Below are positions 9,070-16,977 of a stretch of DNA of 35,635 nucleotides, piece by piece. Numbering within the stretch: the first letter of the stretch is position 1; each line of letters opens with the position of its first letter. Location: the NCBI GenBank assembly GCA_002887195.1, contig PJAB01000183.1, positions 1 to 35,635 of the forward strand, written 5' to 3'. The DNA comes from Chrysochromulina parva (Eukaryota > Haptophyta > Prymnesiales > Chrysochromulinaceae). A model generated the notes under the pieces. That model was not told where the DNA came from, did not search any database, and saw nothing but the letters and a program-made list of their open reading frames with translations. A program made the translations under genes and the position numbers.

Positions 9070-9756
9070 ATGGACGCGAGCGTCGACTTCCTCTTATCGC
9101 GCCTCGAGATGGAGTACCGCATGGTTGTGGCCGCCACGCGGCCACCCGCGCAGGCTGAGGCATCATTGCTCGAGGACGAGGAGGCTCAGGCAGATGCAGA
9201 GGCGCAGGGCTACGCAACGATTGGCTTCGACAATGAGGATGACGAGGAGGGCGAGGTCGTGGACGCCGAAGGCTACGCGTGCATGGGCGACGAGGCAGAG
9301 GAGTCCGACGACGATGGTATGCCGCGAGCTGCAGCATCCGATGATGACGCAGACAAGGAAAATACTTTTGATGCCAGCGGCGTGCCAGCGGTTTTGGAAA
9401 CAGCGACAGGGGCTCCTGTGATTGAACTCGTCGCCGCCTCTCCCATCGCAATTGTGGTACGGTTGATCTTTGGCAGAGTGACCACAACCGCGTGGGCGTC
9501 GGCAAAGACCGGGGAGGAGCCTGCTGCTGCTGATGCCGAGCCATGGGTGGTCGAGTTCCCACCACTTGCCGAGGCGCCGGTGGCGGCAGCGCCATTGCCA
9601 CCCGGCCGGGCCGACGCCATCCGCCACGTTATGGCCGGGCTGACGCTGGCGCCGCCGCCGCCTGGCTGGGCTAAGGCAGTGCCAGAAGCTGTTTGGAAGC
9701 ATCGCCTCCTAAGCGCCGCGCAGCGCCGCGCAGCGTATGGGCACGACGGACTGTGA
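9070..9756 (+). CDS. MEA1: MEA1-like (male-enhanced antigen 1 family) acidic protein
   Basis: A 228-residue protein from the ATG at 9070 (upstream codons in the same frame begin with TTG and are likely 5' leader). An Asp/Glu-rich N-terminal half contains two GYA-type words (GYATIGFDNEDDEEG and GYACMGDEAEESDDD). The C-terminus (ADAIRHVMAGLTLAPPPPGWAKAVPEAVW) matches the pattern I recall for the MEA1 family C-terminus, where VKRTMAGVSLPAP is followed by PAWA and then DAQW. MEA1 is a small acidic eukaryotic protein of poorly defined function. The Trp-Ala pair after the Pro run and the final W-K helix are the main support. The gene is divergent from the GARP factor, with 209 bp between start codons. 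Confidence 0.6.
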   Translation: MDASVDFLLSRLEMEYRMVVAATRPPAQAEASLLEDEEAQADAEAQGYATIGFDNEDDEEGEVVDAEGYACMGDEAEESDDDGMPRAAASDDDADKENTFDASGVPAVLETATGAPVIELVAASPIAIVVRLIFGRVTTTAWASAKTGEEPAAADAEPWVVEFPPLAEAPVAAAPLPPGRADAIRHVMAGLTLAPPPPGWAKAVPEAVWKHRLLSAAQRRAAYGHDGL

Positions 9757-10103
9757 ATTTATTGTAACCCGAGGTCATCTCCTGTCTCTCGTTAGAGCTT
9801 AGACTTTTCCACAGCGAGCGAATTTGGCATGAATTGAAGGGATCCTGCGTATTAGTCGCACAAATAAGAGCCCACGCCAATGCACGAGACAGGACGAAGT
9901 AAATAGTAATCGGAAATCCAATTGTGCGGAAATGCGAAATCGCTCCCTCGGTCAGTGTGTAGCCTGGATGTGTGGAAAGTGGAATGAAATTGCGACTTTG
10001 TGTGTGCAATATATCGCACGCACCTACGAACACGCGACGACGGCAAGTCTCGGTTACCGATTTCTCGTCAATAGTGTCGTGTGTCGTCTGCGAGATCATC
10101 ATG
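9757..10103. other. Convergent intergenic region
   Basis: About 350 bp of lower-GC sequence between the 3' ends of the MEA1-like and DUF2358 genes. An open frame on the minus strand spans it, but its composition is not protein-like and it overlaps the end of the MEA1-like gene. No RNA gene or repeat is recognised. Confidence 0.4.
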
Positions 10104-10754
10104 TCAAACCTTCTTCCCAACACCTCCGGTGAAGAGCTGCTGCACGCCTTCGGCCGGGCTCACATCCCAGCTTTCAATGTGGCGAACGATGAGGCCGCTC
10201 TGTTCATCAAACTCGTGGAGCACGCCCCATGGCCATGCGAGCACAGGCTTCCAAGGCAAGGCGAGGCGCAGCTTGACCAGCAGCTTCGTGCTGTAGCGCG
10301 GTGGGCTCCTCTCGATTTCGGTGGAGAGGACGCGCGTCGACGACTCGGTGATGAACCCGCCCGCCAAATTAGACAAGTTTTCGACAAAGCGCTGCCTGCC
10401 CTTGAAAGATACGAATGGATCCGCAAATTCACACTCCTCATCGTAGAGCGCTTCATCCATGACACCCGTGAGAAAGTAAGGCCTTGGATCGCTTGGCGAG
10501 CCATCGTAGTCCATTTTGAGCCGTGAAATGGCCTCTTCGAGCGTTGACGGTGCGCGCTGCGCAGCACGTGCCGATGTTACATCGACCCCACGCACCGCTT
10601 TTGCCATCTTGCCAAAGAGCTCCGCGCCAAACCAAACGCTCTTCACCGCGAGATTGGGCTCATCGGCCTCCTTCATGGCGCATCTGATGGACGAACGCCG
10701 TGCAGCGGGCCCGCCAATCAGCAGCGCGGTGACGAGCGACGCGAAGGAGAGCAT
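10104..10754 (-). CDS. DUF2358-family, probably plastid-targeted protein
   Basis: A 216-residue protein starting at the ATG at 10754. The open frame extends upstream to 11174, but that part is Cys/Arg/Ser-rich and looks like leader sequence. Residues 1-20 (MLSFASLVTALLIGGPAA) form an ER-type signal followed by a short basic RRSSIRCAM stretch, as expected for import into a secondary plastid. Residues about 60-200 have the NTF2-like layout of plant DUF2358 proteins: MDEALYDEECEFADPFVSFKGRQRFVENL, then a beta-rich half ending in the conserved-looking IVRHIESWDV. Function in this family is unknown; plant members are chloroplast proteins. The neighbours do not refine its role. A CCGGGGGAG motif lies about 215 bp upstream. 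Confidence 0.65.
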   Translation of the reverse strand: MLSFASLVTALLIGGPAARRSSIRCAMKEADEPNLAVKSVWFGAELFGKMAKAVRGVDVTSARAAQRAPSTLEEAISRLKMDYDGSPSDPRPYFLTGVMDEALYDEECEFADPFVSFKGRQRFVENLSNLAGGFITESSTRVLSTEIERSPPRYSTKLLVKLRLALPWKPVLAWPWGVLHEFDEQSGLIVRHIESWDVSPAEGVQQLFTGGVGKKV

Positions 10755-11566
10755 CCGCGCCTCGAATCTGCTGCTGTGAACGCTGCTCTGAACTCTGATG
10801 CTGCTGTGAAACGCACGACGCGCACACTCTCCTGACACCCTAGCACATGGCCTCTGTGAACTCTCTTGTAGCGCCCAACACAGCGCGCGTGTGCGTGATG
10901 CGCGCGCGGGCGGCTGTGTACTCAATTGGTCAATTACCGCGCGTACTTGTAACATACGGCTTCGAAAACACCGGGGGAGCCGGGACACACGCGGGACACA
11001 CCGGTTCAAAAACACCGGGAGGTAACAGTGTTCCCGGTATATCCGGGAACACAGTGTTCCCGGTACATGTATACAAATCTCCGGAACGTCATTCCCTCCA
11101 AACCGGGACGTCCCCGATGTGCAAACCGAACACTGCGCTACACTGTCTCCGAAAACGCAGTGCGAAAACTGCATAACGGGAAAGACGATCTAGCGAGATA
11201 CGCCGCCGCGCTTCTCCGCCGGCGCGGACCGGATCACCCGTGAGCCCTGACGCTTCGACGCCGACAAGAGGTGCAACGTCTTTTGTCGGTCAATATACAC
11301 AATCGTTTGAATTTAGATTGGACGTGCAGACAGCCTGACAGGACACAGGTACACGTGTCGAGCGCGAGGAGCGTACGGACGGCTTGAGCGATTCTAGATA
11401 TCTCGTCGGCGAGACGGCGCGACTAACATCGCGACCATCGTGATCGCGTATCCACCAAGCAAGGACCACCACAACCAGCACCACCACAGCACCAGCACCA
11501 CACCGGCACACCGCATGTACGGTCGTCATGTGCACCGCTTCCTCTCGACTCACACAGCTTTCTGAC
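10755..11566. other. Upstream region of the DUF2358 gene with CCGGG motifs and hairpins
   Basis: About 810 bp. At 10968-10991 lies a GC-rich word containing CCGGGGGAGCCGGG that recurs elsewhere in the window. At 11025-11039 and 11051-11065 the 15-mer ACAGTGTTCCCGGTA is repeated, and between them at 11030-11050 a 21-bp inverted repeat has arms GTTCCCGG and CCGGGAAC around a TATAT centre. Near 11460-11510 there is a CCA/CACCA-rich stretch. No reliable coding frame is seen. Confidence 0.6.
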
Positions 11567-12490
11567 TCACAGCTCGTCTTTGGGGGCCTCGTTCTTTTGG
11601 GGCTCGGGCATCGCCCTCTTGGCGCGGTCAGGCTGCTGAGAAACACGTCGTGCAATCGCCGGCGTCGGGAGCGGCTCGTCTTTGGGGGCCTCGTGCTTTA
11701 ATGGCTCGGGCACCGCCAGCGGGAGCGGGCCATCCTTAATCAGCGGATTATCTTCCTGATGAGGATCGCACTCCTCGTCCTTTGGTGGCTCGGGCATCGC
11801 CATCGGGAGCGGTCCATCCTTAATCAGCGGATTGTCTTCCTGCGTGGGATCGCCCTCCTCGGCTACCTTCTGCATGTTCTGGATGTAGGCTGGCACACGA
11901 CTTCTCTCCTTCTCAAGGCGCTTCAGCTCCGCCTCATATTTCTCCCTCTCTTCCTCATCTTCGAACTTGGGCTCTGGGGGGCCGGGGTCCTCTTTTGGCA
12001 ATCGCCCAGCGCGCTTGTCAAGGATTGTTTGGATCATATGCTTGGCACGCTCCTCGTGGGGCACTTTGTTGGGCCACATCTTGTTTCGGGACACCACATT
12101 GAGGAATTCTTTGAGCTCTGGCTGGGTGATGATACGGTCTCCATCCTCGTCGATCGCGTCAAAGGTGAGGTTGTACCACCCACGTCCGGCATACCACTCA
12201 GACCACCCTTCTCCCTCGTCCTTCTCGAGCGCAGCGGACAGGGTCACTTGGATCTCCAAAAAGTGGTACAGCCACGCCTTGGCCTCCTCTTCACTCCACA
12301 CGCGGTCGCCGTCGTCATCCACTATCTGGATGATCCACTCAGCGTCGTGGCCGTTCACGCCGCGCTTCGTGCCAACGTATCGCTTTGTGCGTTCGGGCGC
12401 GTTCTTCGACACCATGCCCGTCATCTGCATTACGCCTTGCGCGTTCACGAGCGCCACACTGGCAAGCAGCACGAGCAAGACACGTGTCAT
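11567..12490 (-). CDS. ER-lumenal EF-hand calcium-binding protein with KDEL tail
   Basis: A 307-residue protein from the ATG at 12490 (three upstream codons start with TTG). Residues 1-18 (MTRVLLVLLASVALVNA) are a clear signal peptide. Two EF-hand loops are visible: DDDGDRVWSEEE at about residues 58-69 and DEDGDRIITQPE at about 113-124, both with Asp at positions 1, 3 and 5 and Glu at 12. The C-terminal third is Pro/Glu/Lys-rich with repeated units (EDNPLIKDGPLP twice; EAPKDE twice) and ends in KDEL. It therefore resembles ER calcium-buffering EF-hand proteins of the CREC (reticulocalbin) type in layout, though shorter and with only two hands. The gene is divergent from the zinc-ribbon gene, with 64 bp between start codons. 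Confidence 0.8.
   Translation of the reverse strand: MTRVLLVLLASVALVNAQGVMQMTGMVSKNAPERTKRYVGTKRGVNGHDAEWIIQIVDDDGDRVWSEEEAKAWLYHFLEIQVTLSAALEKDEGEGWSEWYAGRGWYNLTFDAIDEDGDRIITQPELKEFLNVVSRNKMWPNKVPHEERAKHMIQTILDKRAGRLPKEDPGPPEPKFEDEEEREKYEAELKRLEKERSRVPAYIQNMQKVAEEGDPTQEDNPLIKDGPLPMAMPEPPKDEECDPHQEDNPLIKDGPLPLAVPEPLKHEAPKDEPLPTPAIARRVSQQPDRAKRAMPEPQKNEAPKDEL
11680..11860 (-). repeat. Imperfect tandem duplication in the tail of the KDEL protein
   Basis: Two blocks about 87 bp apart (near 11730 and 11816 on the + strand, both containing ccttaatcagcggatt) encode EDNPLIKDGPLP followed by an acidic/proline spacer. A shorter EAPKDE word is also repeated, and its last copy forms the terminal KDEL. 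Confidence 0.75.
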
Positions 12491-12554
12491 GACGCACAAG
12501 AATCTGAAGAACCGTTTGACGATGTGGAATGCAAACTAAAAGTTCAGTTTTTTC
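12491..12554. promoter_or_regulatory. 64-bp bidirectional promoter region
   Basis: Only 64 bp separate the start codons of the KDEL protein (-) and the zinc-ribbon protein (+), unless the latter starts at a later in-frame ATG (12594 or 12693). The stretch contains aactaaaagttcagttttttc but no obvious TATA box. The two transcripts must share a promoter or overlap at their 5' ends. Confidence 0.5.
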
Positions 12555-13329
12555 ATGTGTGAGTGTGGAGTGGAAACGTGTGGAGAACTATTGATGCGGA
12601 AATCATGTCGTCAATGTGCATCTTCGAAGAATCCCGCGGTGGACGCCCGCGGCCCATCACTCTCGGCGCCCACAGCGGGGAGTAAATTGCGCGCTATGCT
12701 TGGGGAAGAAGCCATCGTCGTCGATGATGATGCGGAAGCGTTCGACCTCAATGTCCGACGACTGCAAAAAAAGAGTGGCGGTGGCAGCGTGCTCAATCTC
12801 ATTGGGTCAGAGGATGGAAACAGGCAGAGGGAGCTGGACGGAACGGGCAAGTTGCTTGTTGGCGACGCCCTGTCTTCTCGCTCCGATTCCACATCTTTAG
12901 GGCGAGGGGCCAGTTTCTCTGGTGAGGTGCTTTCAAGCGACCCAGGCGTCAAAGATATCACGGAAGTGATCGGTGCAGAGCTCAATGGTCTGGGCACCTC
13001 AAATGTCAAAGACTTCATGTTTCGTGCGTCTGCGAAGTCCTCGAGCGCACGCGTGCCCTCAGCTGAACCCGCTCCCGTGCCGCGTCTCACCCATGTGTAT
13101 TCGTCTCGTCGTCGCAGAGTTCACGTGCGAAAACCCAAAGTGCCGCGCCGAAATGTCTATCTCTGGGACCATGATGCGTGACGCTGCGCTGGAGGACATG
13201 CGCAAAAAGCAGAAGAAGAAGGGCTTTCTGAGCAAATTTCTGGGCACGGACAAAATTTCGGTCGGTGTCGAGTGCGCCAAGTGCCGAAGGGTTCACAATC
13301 TTGCGATTCCCGACGGCGTGCTCGGATAA
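12555..13329 (+). CDS. Putative zinc-ribbon protein, two exons
   Basis: Two overlapping frames look like parts of one gene. Proposed exons are 12555-13023 and 13118-13329 with the intron at 13024-13117, joined in phase 1 to give a 226-residue protein. At the junction the sequence becomes FMFQFTCENPKC. The C-terminal exon has a Cys pattern C-x4-C (CENPKC), a basic helix (DMRKKQKKKGFLSKFLG) and C-x2-C (CAKC), a plausible four-Cys zinc ribbon, followed by RRVHNLAIPDG. The N-terminal exon is polar with an acidic stretch (IVVDDDAEAFDLNVRRLQKK). I do not recognise the family. The start could be ATG 12555, 12594 or 12693. Function is unknown; the tail could bind nucleic acid or protein. Confidence 0.5.
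13024..13117 (+). other. Inferred 94-nt intron of the zinc-ribbon gene
   Basis: The donor is TTTC|gtgcgt at 13023/13024 and the acceptor is cgtcgcag|AGTTC at 13117/13118, with ctgaac and ctcac branch-like words between. Joining restores a continuous frame through the Cys cluster. Both exon frames remain open for a while past the junction, so the exact donor is less certain than the acceptor. Confidence 0.5.
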
Positions 13330-14308
13330 AGCGATCGTGTTCCACGCTGGAGGTTGGGGAGGAGGAGATCCGATTGTGCTGTGGGCCGCTGCGGCGCGCG
13401 GTTGGGCCATGTCGCAACGATCTTATGCGAACTTTGGGCGTATCGCATGGATCTCGTTCGATCCGACGTATCCCCATCGCGAGCGCGGTACCGTGATTTG
13501 CGCCGCCCCGCTCCGCCGCCGCCGCGCGCGACGGCCCGCACCACTGTGCAACACGATAATCGACACGAATGGACAGATGATGCAGACAGTGTCTATGAGC
13601 TGGCTTGCAATCGAGTGAGTTTCTTTGACGCGCACATTCCGCGCATACGCCATACCGCGCCCCCGTGAGCGCGCCCTCTCCGCGCGCACCTCCGTGTCGG
13701 CTCTTCGGATCGGCGTCCGCGGCGCGCGGCGCGGGCCGGTGTCCCGCGGGCGCGCCGCGCGCGCGGCGGGCGGGGCGGCCTCGGCGGACGGCGCGTACGG
13801 GGTACGCCGCGTGACGGTTGACCGGTTTCGTTCCTAACGCAGTGAGCACTCCCCCCCCCCGCCTCTCGCGGTCCTGCGTATAACTGCGTATATATACACC
13901 TGAGCTACTTAATCTGTTCTTTCCGACACATGTGATTTTTCCGACACAGACAGTTAGCCATGCCCACCCCTCCGTCGCATGAGTGCGGTATCCCGCGCGC
14001 CGAGCGCGCTTACGAGCGGCTCGCTTCCTACCCTACTCCCTCGCGATATGCTTCACCGCGTCCGCCGGCGCCGCGTGTCACCCCTGCCCCAATTCATATC
14101 AACACACCCGCCGCACACACGGCGAGACGACAGCTCTCCGTGGCGAGAAGGAGAGGCTGAGGTCTTCATGGGGCTGCGCGGCGGTTTGAGCGGCTCACGT
14201 GCTCTTTCACACAAACTAGGGGGATGCACGATCTCGCGTCGAGATCTCGCGGCCATGCTGCGGACACCGTGCCGCCCAGGCCAACGGCCCCCGGCCCATC
14301 ACTCCGTC
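13330..14308. other. Convergent intergenic region, GC-rich core
   Basis: About 980 bp between the zinc-ribbon gene and the lipid-droplet-like gene. It includes a very GC-rich block at about 13720-13800 (gcgcgc-rich), a C run near 13850-13860 and a short AT-richer stretch at 13870-13960. Several open frames exist on both strands, but they are Arg/Pro/Ala-rich with no recognisable domain. No RNA gene is recognised. Confidence 0.4.
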
Positions 14309-15448
14309 TCAGGCGGTGAGGACGACAGTGGGGGGCGCGTCCTCCTCAGTAGCACTCTCGTAGTCGGACACCCTAGAAGAGGGCACGGCGTCGACCGACG
14401 GCTCGGACGGCGCCGGCTTGAGGGGCTCCTCCTCCTTCAGGGGGAGGAGCGACTTGCCCTCGGCGACGATGGCCGAGCCGACGCGCTTGAGGCGCTCGAG
14501 GAAGTCCTGCAGTGAGAACCCCTCCACCTTGTACAGCTCGACGCCCGATTTGGCCTCCGTCTCCATCTGCTTCAACAGGGAGGAGGACATCGCGGCTACT
14601 TTCTGCTTGACGGCCTCGAGCTCAATGGCCGATGCCATCCCGTAGCCCTGCGCGACGAGCGCCTTCACCTGCGCCATGTGCGTCTCGAGCTCTTCCGCCA
14701 GCGCCGTCGCCGCCGTCTTCACCTTGTCCGCGCCCTTCTGCGCCGCCGCCGAGGCGACGACGGGCAGCTCCTTAATGAGGCGGGCCATGTCGGCCTGGAA
14801 CTCGGCCGTCTTGACGTTCCACTGCTCGCGGTACGCCTTAACCTTCTCGTACTTGATCAGGTCGACGGCCTTCTCCTTGAGCGCCGCCACCTTCTCGACC
14901 GGGTACTCGCGGGCCTCGTTGAAGGCCTCGAGCATCTTCTCAACCTTCTCAGACTTACGCAGCTCCTCGAGCTTGGACACGTACGGCGCCGCCGTCTCCT
15001 TGACCGATGAGATGTACGGCGCGAGGTACGGAGACGCGAGCTCCTTGCCCTCCTCGAGCAGCTGCTTGCGGCCCTGCGCATGTCGAAAGGCAGCCGGGGG
15101 GAGCACGGGGAAAATCAGAATCCTTGTCGACAACGGTGGAGTCTCACTCAGGGGCAGATACAGGGGGGGGCGAAATATGACGAATGCGGCGGAGCATACA
15201 TCGGCATTGCCAGCCTTCTCGATGTAAGGCGCGGCCATCTCCTTCACGACGGTCGCCTTCTCGGACAGGCCCTTGTAAGTGGTCGCCTCAGCCACATATT
15301 GAATCACCTTCGTGGCCTTCGCTTCGTCTACCATTTTGGAGAGCAGCTTGTTGGCGCCCGCGCTAACCAGGAGGTCGGCAACAAGCTGCGGGCGCGTATC
15401 GACGTCGGTATACAGCTGAGAGACGGTCGTCTTGATGTCGGCGAGCAT
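14309..15448 (-). CDS. Putative lipid-droplet/perilipin-like (REF/SRPP-like) protein with one in-frame intron
   Basis: Proposed exons are 15448-15200 and 15073-14309, giving about 337 residues. The ATG at 15448 starts MLADIKTTVSQLYTDVDTRP. The protein is helical, Ala/Glu/Lys/Val-rich, with recurring amphipathic words built around APY (MAAPYIEKAG, SPYLAPYISSVKETAAPYV) and VEKVAALKEKAVDL, and no transmembrane segment or signal peptide. This style is seen in lipid-droplet surface proteins of plants (REF/SRPP/LDAP) and in perilipins, and algae have comparable major droplet proteins. That is a resemblance of pattern, not a motif match. The C-terminal 45 residues are acidic and disordered. An apolipoprotein- or LEA-like helical protein is the main alternative. 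It is divergent from the TLC-domain gene. Confidence 0.45.
   Translation of the reverse strand: MLADIKTTVSQLYTDVDTRPQLVADLLVSAGANKLLSKMVDEAKATKVIQYVAEATTYKGLSEKATVVKEMAAPYIEKAGNADVCSAAFVIFRPPLYLPLSETPPLSTRILIFPVLPPAAFRHAQGRKQLLEEGKELASPYLAPYISSVKETAAPYVSKLEELRKSEKVEKMLEAFNEAREYPVEKVAALKEKAVDLIKYEKVKAYREQWNVKTAEFQADMARLIKELPVVASAAAQKGADKVKTAATALAEELETHMAQVKALVAQGYGMASAIELEAVKQKVAAMSSSLLKQMETEAKSGVELYKVEGFSLQDFLERLKRVGSAIVAEGKSLLPLKEEEPLKPAPSEPSVDAVPSSRVSDYESATEEDAPPTVVLTA
15074..15199 (-). other. Inferred 126-nt in-frame intron of the lipid-droplet-like gene
   Basis: The donor GAT|gtatgc is at 15200/15199 and the acceptor catgcgcag|GGC is at 15074/15073, both phase 0. The intron is exactly 42 codons with no stop in frame, so the unspliced frame also reads through. 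The encoded stretch (VIFRPPLYLPL, RILIFPVLPP) is hydrophobic and unlike the charged helices on both sides, which supports an intron. Confidence 0.65.
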
Positions 15449-16098
15449 GGCGAGCTTGACTGACCGCCTCGATTGAAGGATTCTCTGTCACGCTGAGCGA
15501 ATCTGGGATTCTGTTTTCGTGTTCTCTTTGACGCGATAAAGTTTGTGAAGACAGTGTACACCCGAAAGGTTCCTCCATGACGAGAGGACCGTCCTTGGCT
15601 ACCCGGTAGCGAAGTATGGGCCCAGGAGTCGAGCGTCGAGGGCGGTGGGGACCCACCATGTTACTGTAATAAGACGTTATCCCAAGGGCGTTATCCTATT
15701 CCTTCACTCCGCTAAACTTTCATAGATTGTACATTGTACCGGTAAATGATTCGATATAATCATTTTAACACCGCCTTTGAGAGTTTGAGTAGCCTACAAT
15801 CATGTACAAATTGTATACCGTCGTCAAAACCCCGCGACCAAAAAGGGAAATCCATTGACGCGCCTCATGAGTTCATGAGATCATGAGCCAATTGAATGAC
15901 GCGCGCTCAGCGGTAGTACAAAAGTGCGGAACTTCCGTACATGTAGACTTGACTTGACTTGACCCCGGAGCGCGGGGTGGGTAAGAAAGGTCAGCTCTGA
16001 TTCGACCACGCGCTTGCTCAACTTTGGCCGCACACGACTTGCCAGGATGACCCCTGTACATCATCCCACTCTAGCTGATTTATCTCGTTGGCATAAGA
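15449..16098. promoter_or_regulatory. Divergent region between lipid-droplet-like and TLC genes
   Basis: 650 bp with an AT-richer core (about 15655-15900) that contrasts with the GC-rich surroundings. It includes a short direct repeat (cgttatcc at about 15674 and 15689), a CTACCCGGTAG near-palindrome at about 15599-15609 and a (CTTGA)n run at 15949-15961. It presumably holds both promoters. No gene is seen. Confidence 0.45.
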
Positions 16099-16977
16099 AT
16101 GGATCGCGCCTTTGATGATCGCGAAAACTGGATCCCGCTGCTTGTCGTCATATGCGTGGCTCAGGTTGGGATAACTGCCTTGTTGATTCCGTTCGTTGGA
16201 CTGAAGCGCAATGGCGGCGCGGTCATGGGTGGCGCCGACGGCGATGGGTCGGGCAAGGCCGTGGCGAAGAATGGCAGCCCGACCTGCGTGCTGATGGCGT
16301 ACAACGTGATCGCCGTGGCCTACGCAGTCTTTTGCGCTGCCACAGGCACCATGGCATGGTTCGACGGCACGGTCGCTCTCATAGGTGGCTCGCTTGAGGA
16401 TCGCATCTACGGTTACTCAGAGCCGTACGCCAAGATCGCTCGGGTGACGCTCGCATACGAGCTCTACAACACGATCGCTGTGGTGGCCATGCCCGAGTAC
16501 CGCACAGCCGCATACATCGGGCACCACTTTTCGTGCCTCGTCCTCGCTGCGATGTCGATGCACCCATTCTGCCACTATTACGCGACCTTTTTCTTCGGCC
16601 TCACCGCCCTCTCCTCGGTGCCGCTGGCCCTCGCCGAGCTCGCCCAGGCGTGCGGCATGGATCGCGTGCAGGAGGCGTGCCGTGTGGCCTTCGCAGTCCT
16701 CTTCTTGATCTTTCGCACTGCCTATTGGCCGATCGAGTCTTACAAGTATTGGTCCGATGCCCTCGCCACTCTCAACGGCGGGAATGCCCAGGGAGTCCAC
16801 TCTTACCCGGCGCACCTCTTTTTGCTGCTCGCCAACATCGGGCTGACAGGGCTGCAATTCTACTGGACGACGCTCATCTTCAAGGCGATCGCTGACAAGT
16901 CCGGTGGCGGTGCACCTCCGGCCGTCGAGAGCAAGATGGCCGAGGGCAAGAAGACCAAGAGCAAGAAAGCTGATTGA
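16099..16977 (+). CDS. TLC-domain (TRAM-LAG1-CLN8) multi-span ER membrane protein with KKXX tail
   Basis: A 292-residue protein from the ATG at 16099. About seven hydrophobic segments are visible (near residues 13-34, 63-88, 114-131, 136-153, 155-180, 190-215 and 235-265). The middle carries the TLC-type pattern YELYNTIAVV..PEYRTAAYIGHHFSCLVL with the adjacent His pair, then FFFGLTALSSVPLALAEL. This resembles the TMEM56/TLCD4 branch more than ceramide synthases. TLC proteins act in sphingolipid synthesis or in lipid and membrane composition; the exact role here is not shown. The tail is Lys-rich and ends KKAD, a canonical dilysine ER-retrieval motif. It is head-to-head with the lipid-droplet-like gene, which may suggest shared control of lipid handling (inference). 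Confidence 0.75.
   Translation: MDRAFDDRENWIPLLVVICVAQVGITALLIPFVGLKRNGGAVMGGADGDGSGKAVAKNGSPTCVLMAYNVIAVAYAVFCAATGTMAWFDGTVALIGGSLEDRIYGYSEPYAKIARVTLAYELYNTIAVVAMPEYRTAAYIGHHFSCLVLAAMSMHPFCHYYATFFFGLTALSSVPLALAELAQACGMDRVQEACRVAFAVLFLIFRTAYWPIESYKYWSDALATLNGGNAQGVHSYPAHLFLLLANIGLTGLQFYWTTLIFKAIADKSGGGAPPAVESKMAEGKKTKSKKAD

Noticed and set aside
9671..10123. 150-codon minus-strand frame between the MEA1-like and DUF2358 genes
   Set aside because: It overlaps the 3' end of the MEA1-like gene, lacks domains or signal, and its composition is not protein-like.
10755..11174. Upstream extension of the DUF2358 frame
   Set aside because: The extension is Cys/Arg/Ser-rich and contains the palindromic motifs; the internal ATG at 10754 gives a proper signal peptide.
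13157..13849. 230-codon minus-strand and several plus-strand frames in the GC-rich spacer
   Set aside because: Arg/Pro/Ala-rich, no domain, partly antisense to the zinc-ribbon exon.
15074..15199. Treating the in-frame 126 nt as coding in the lipid-droplet-like gene
   Set aside because: The stretch has good GT and AG borders and a hydrophobic, Pro-rich content unlike the charged helices on both sides; kept only as a possible retained-intron isoform.
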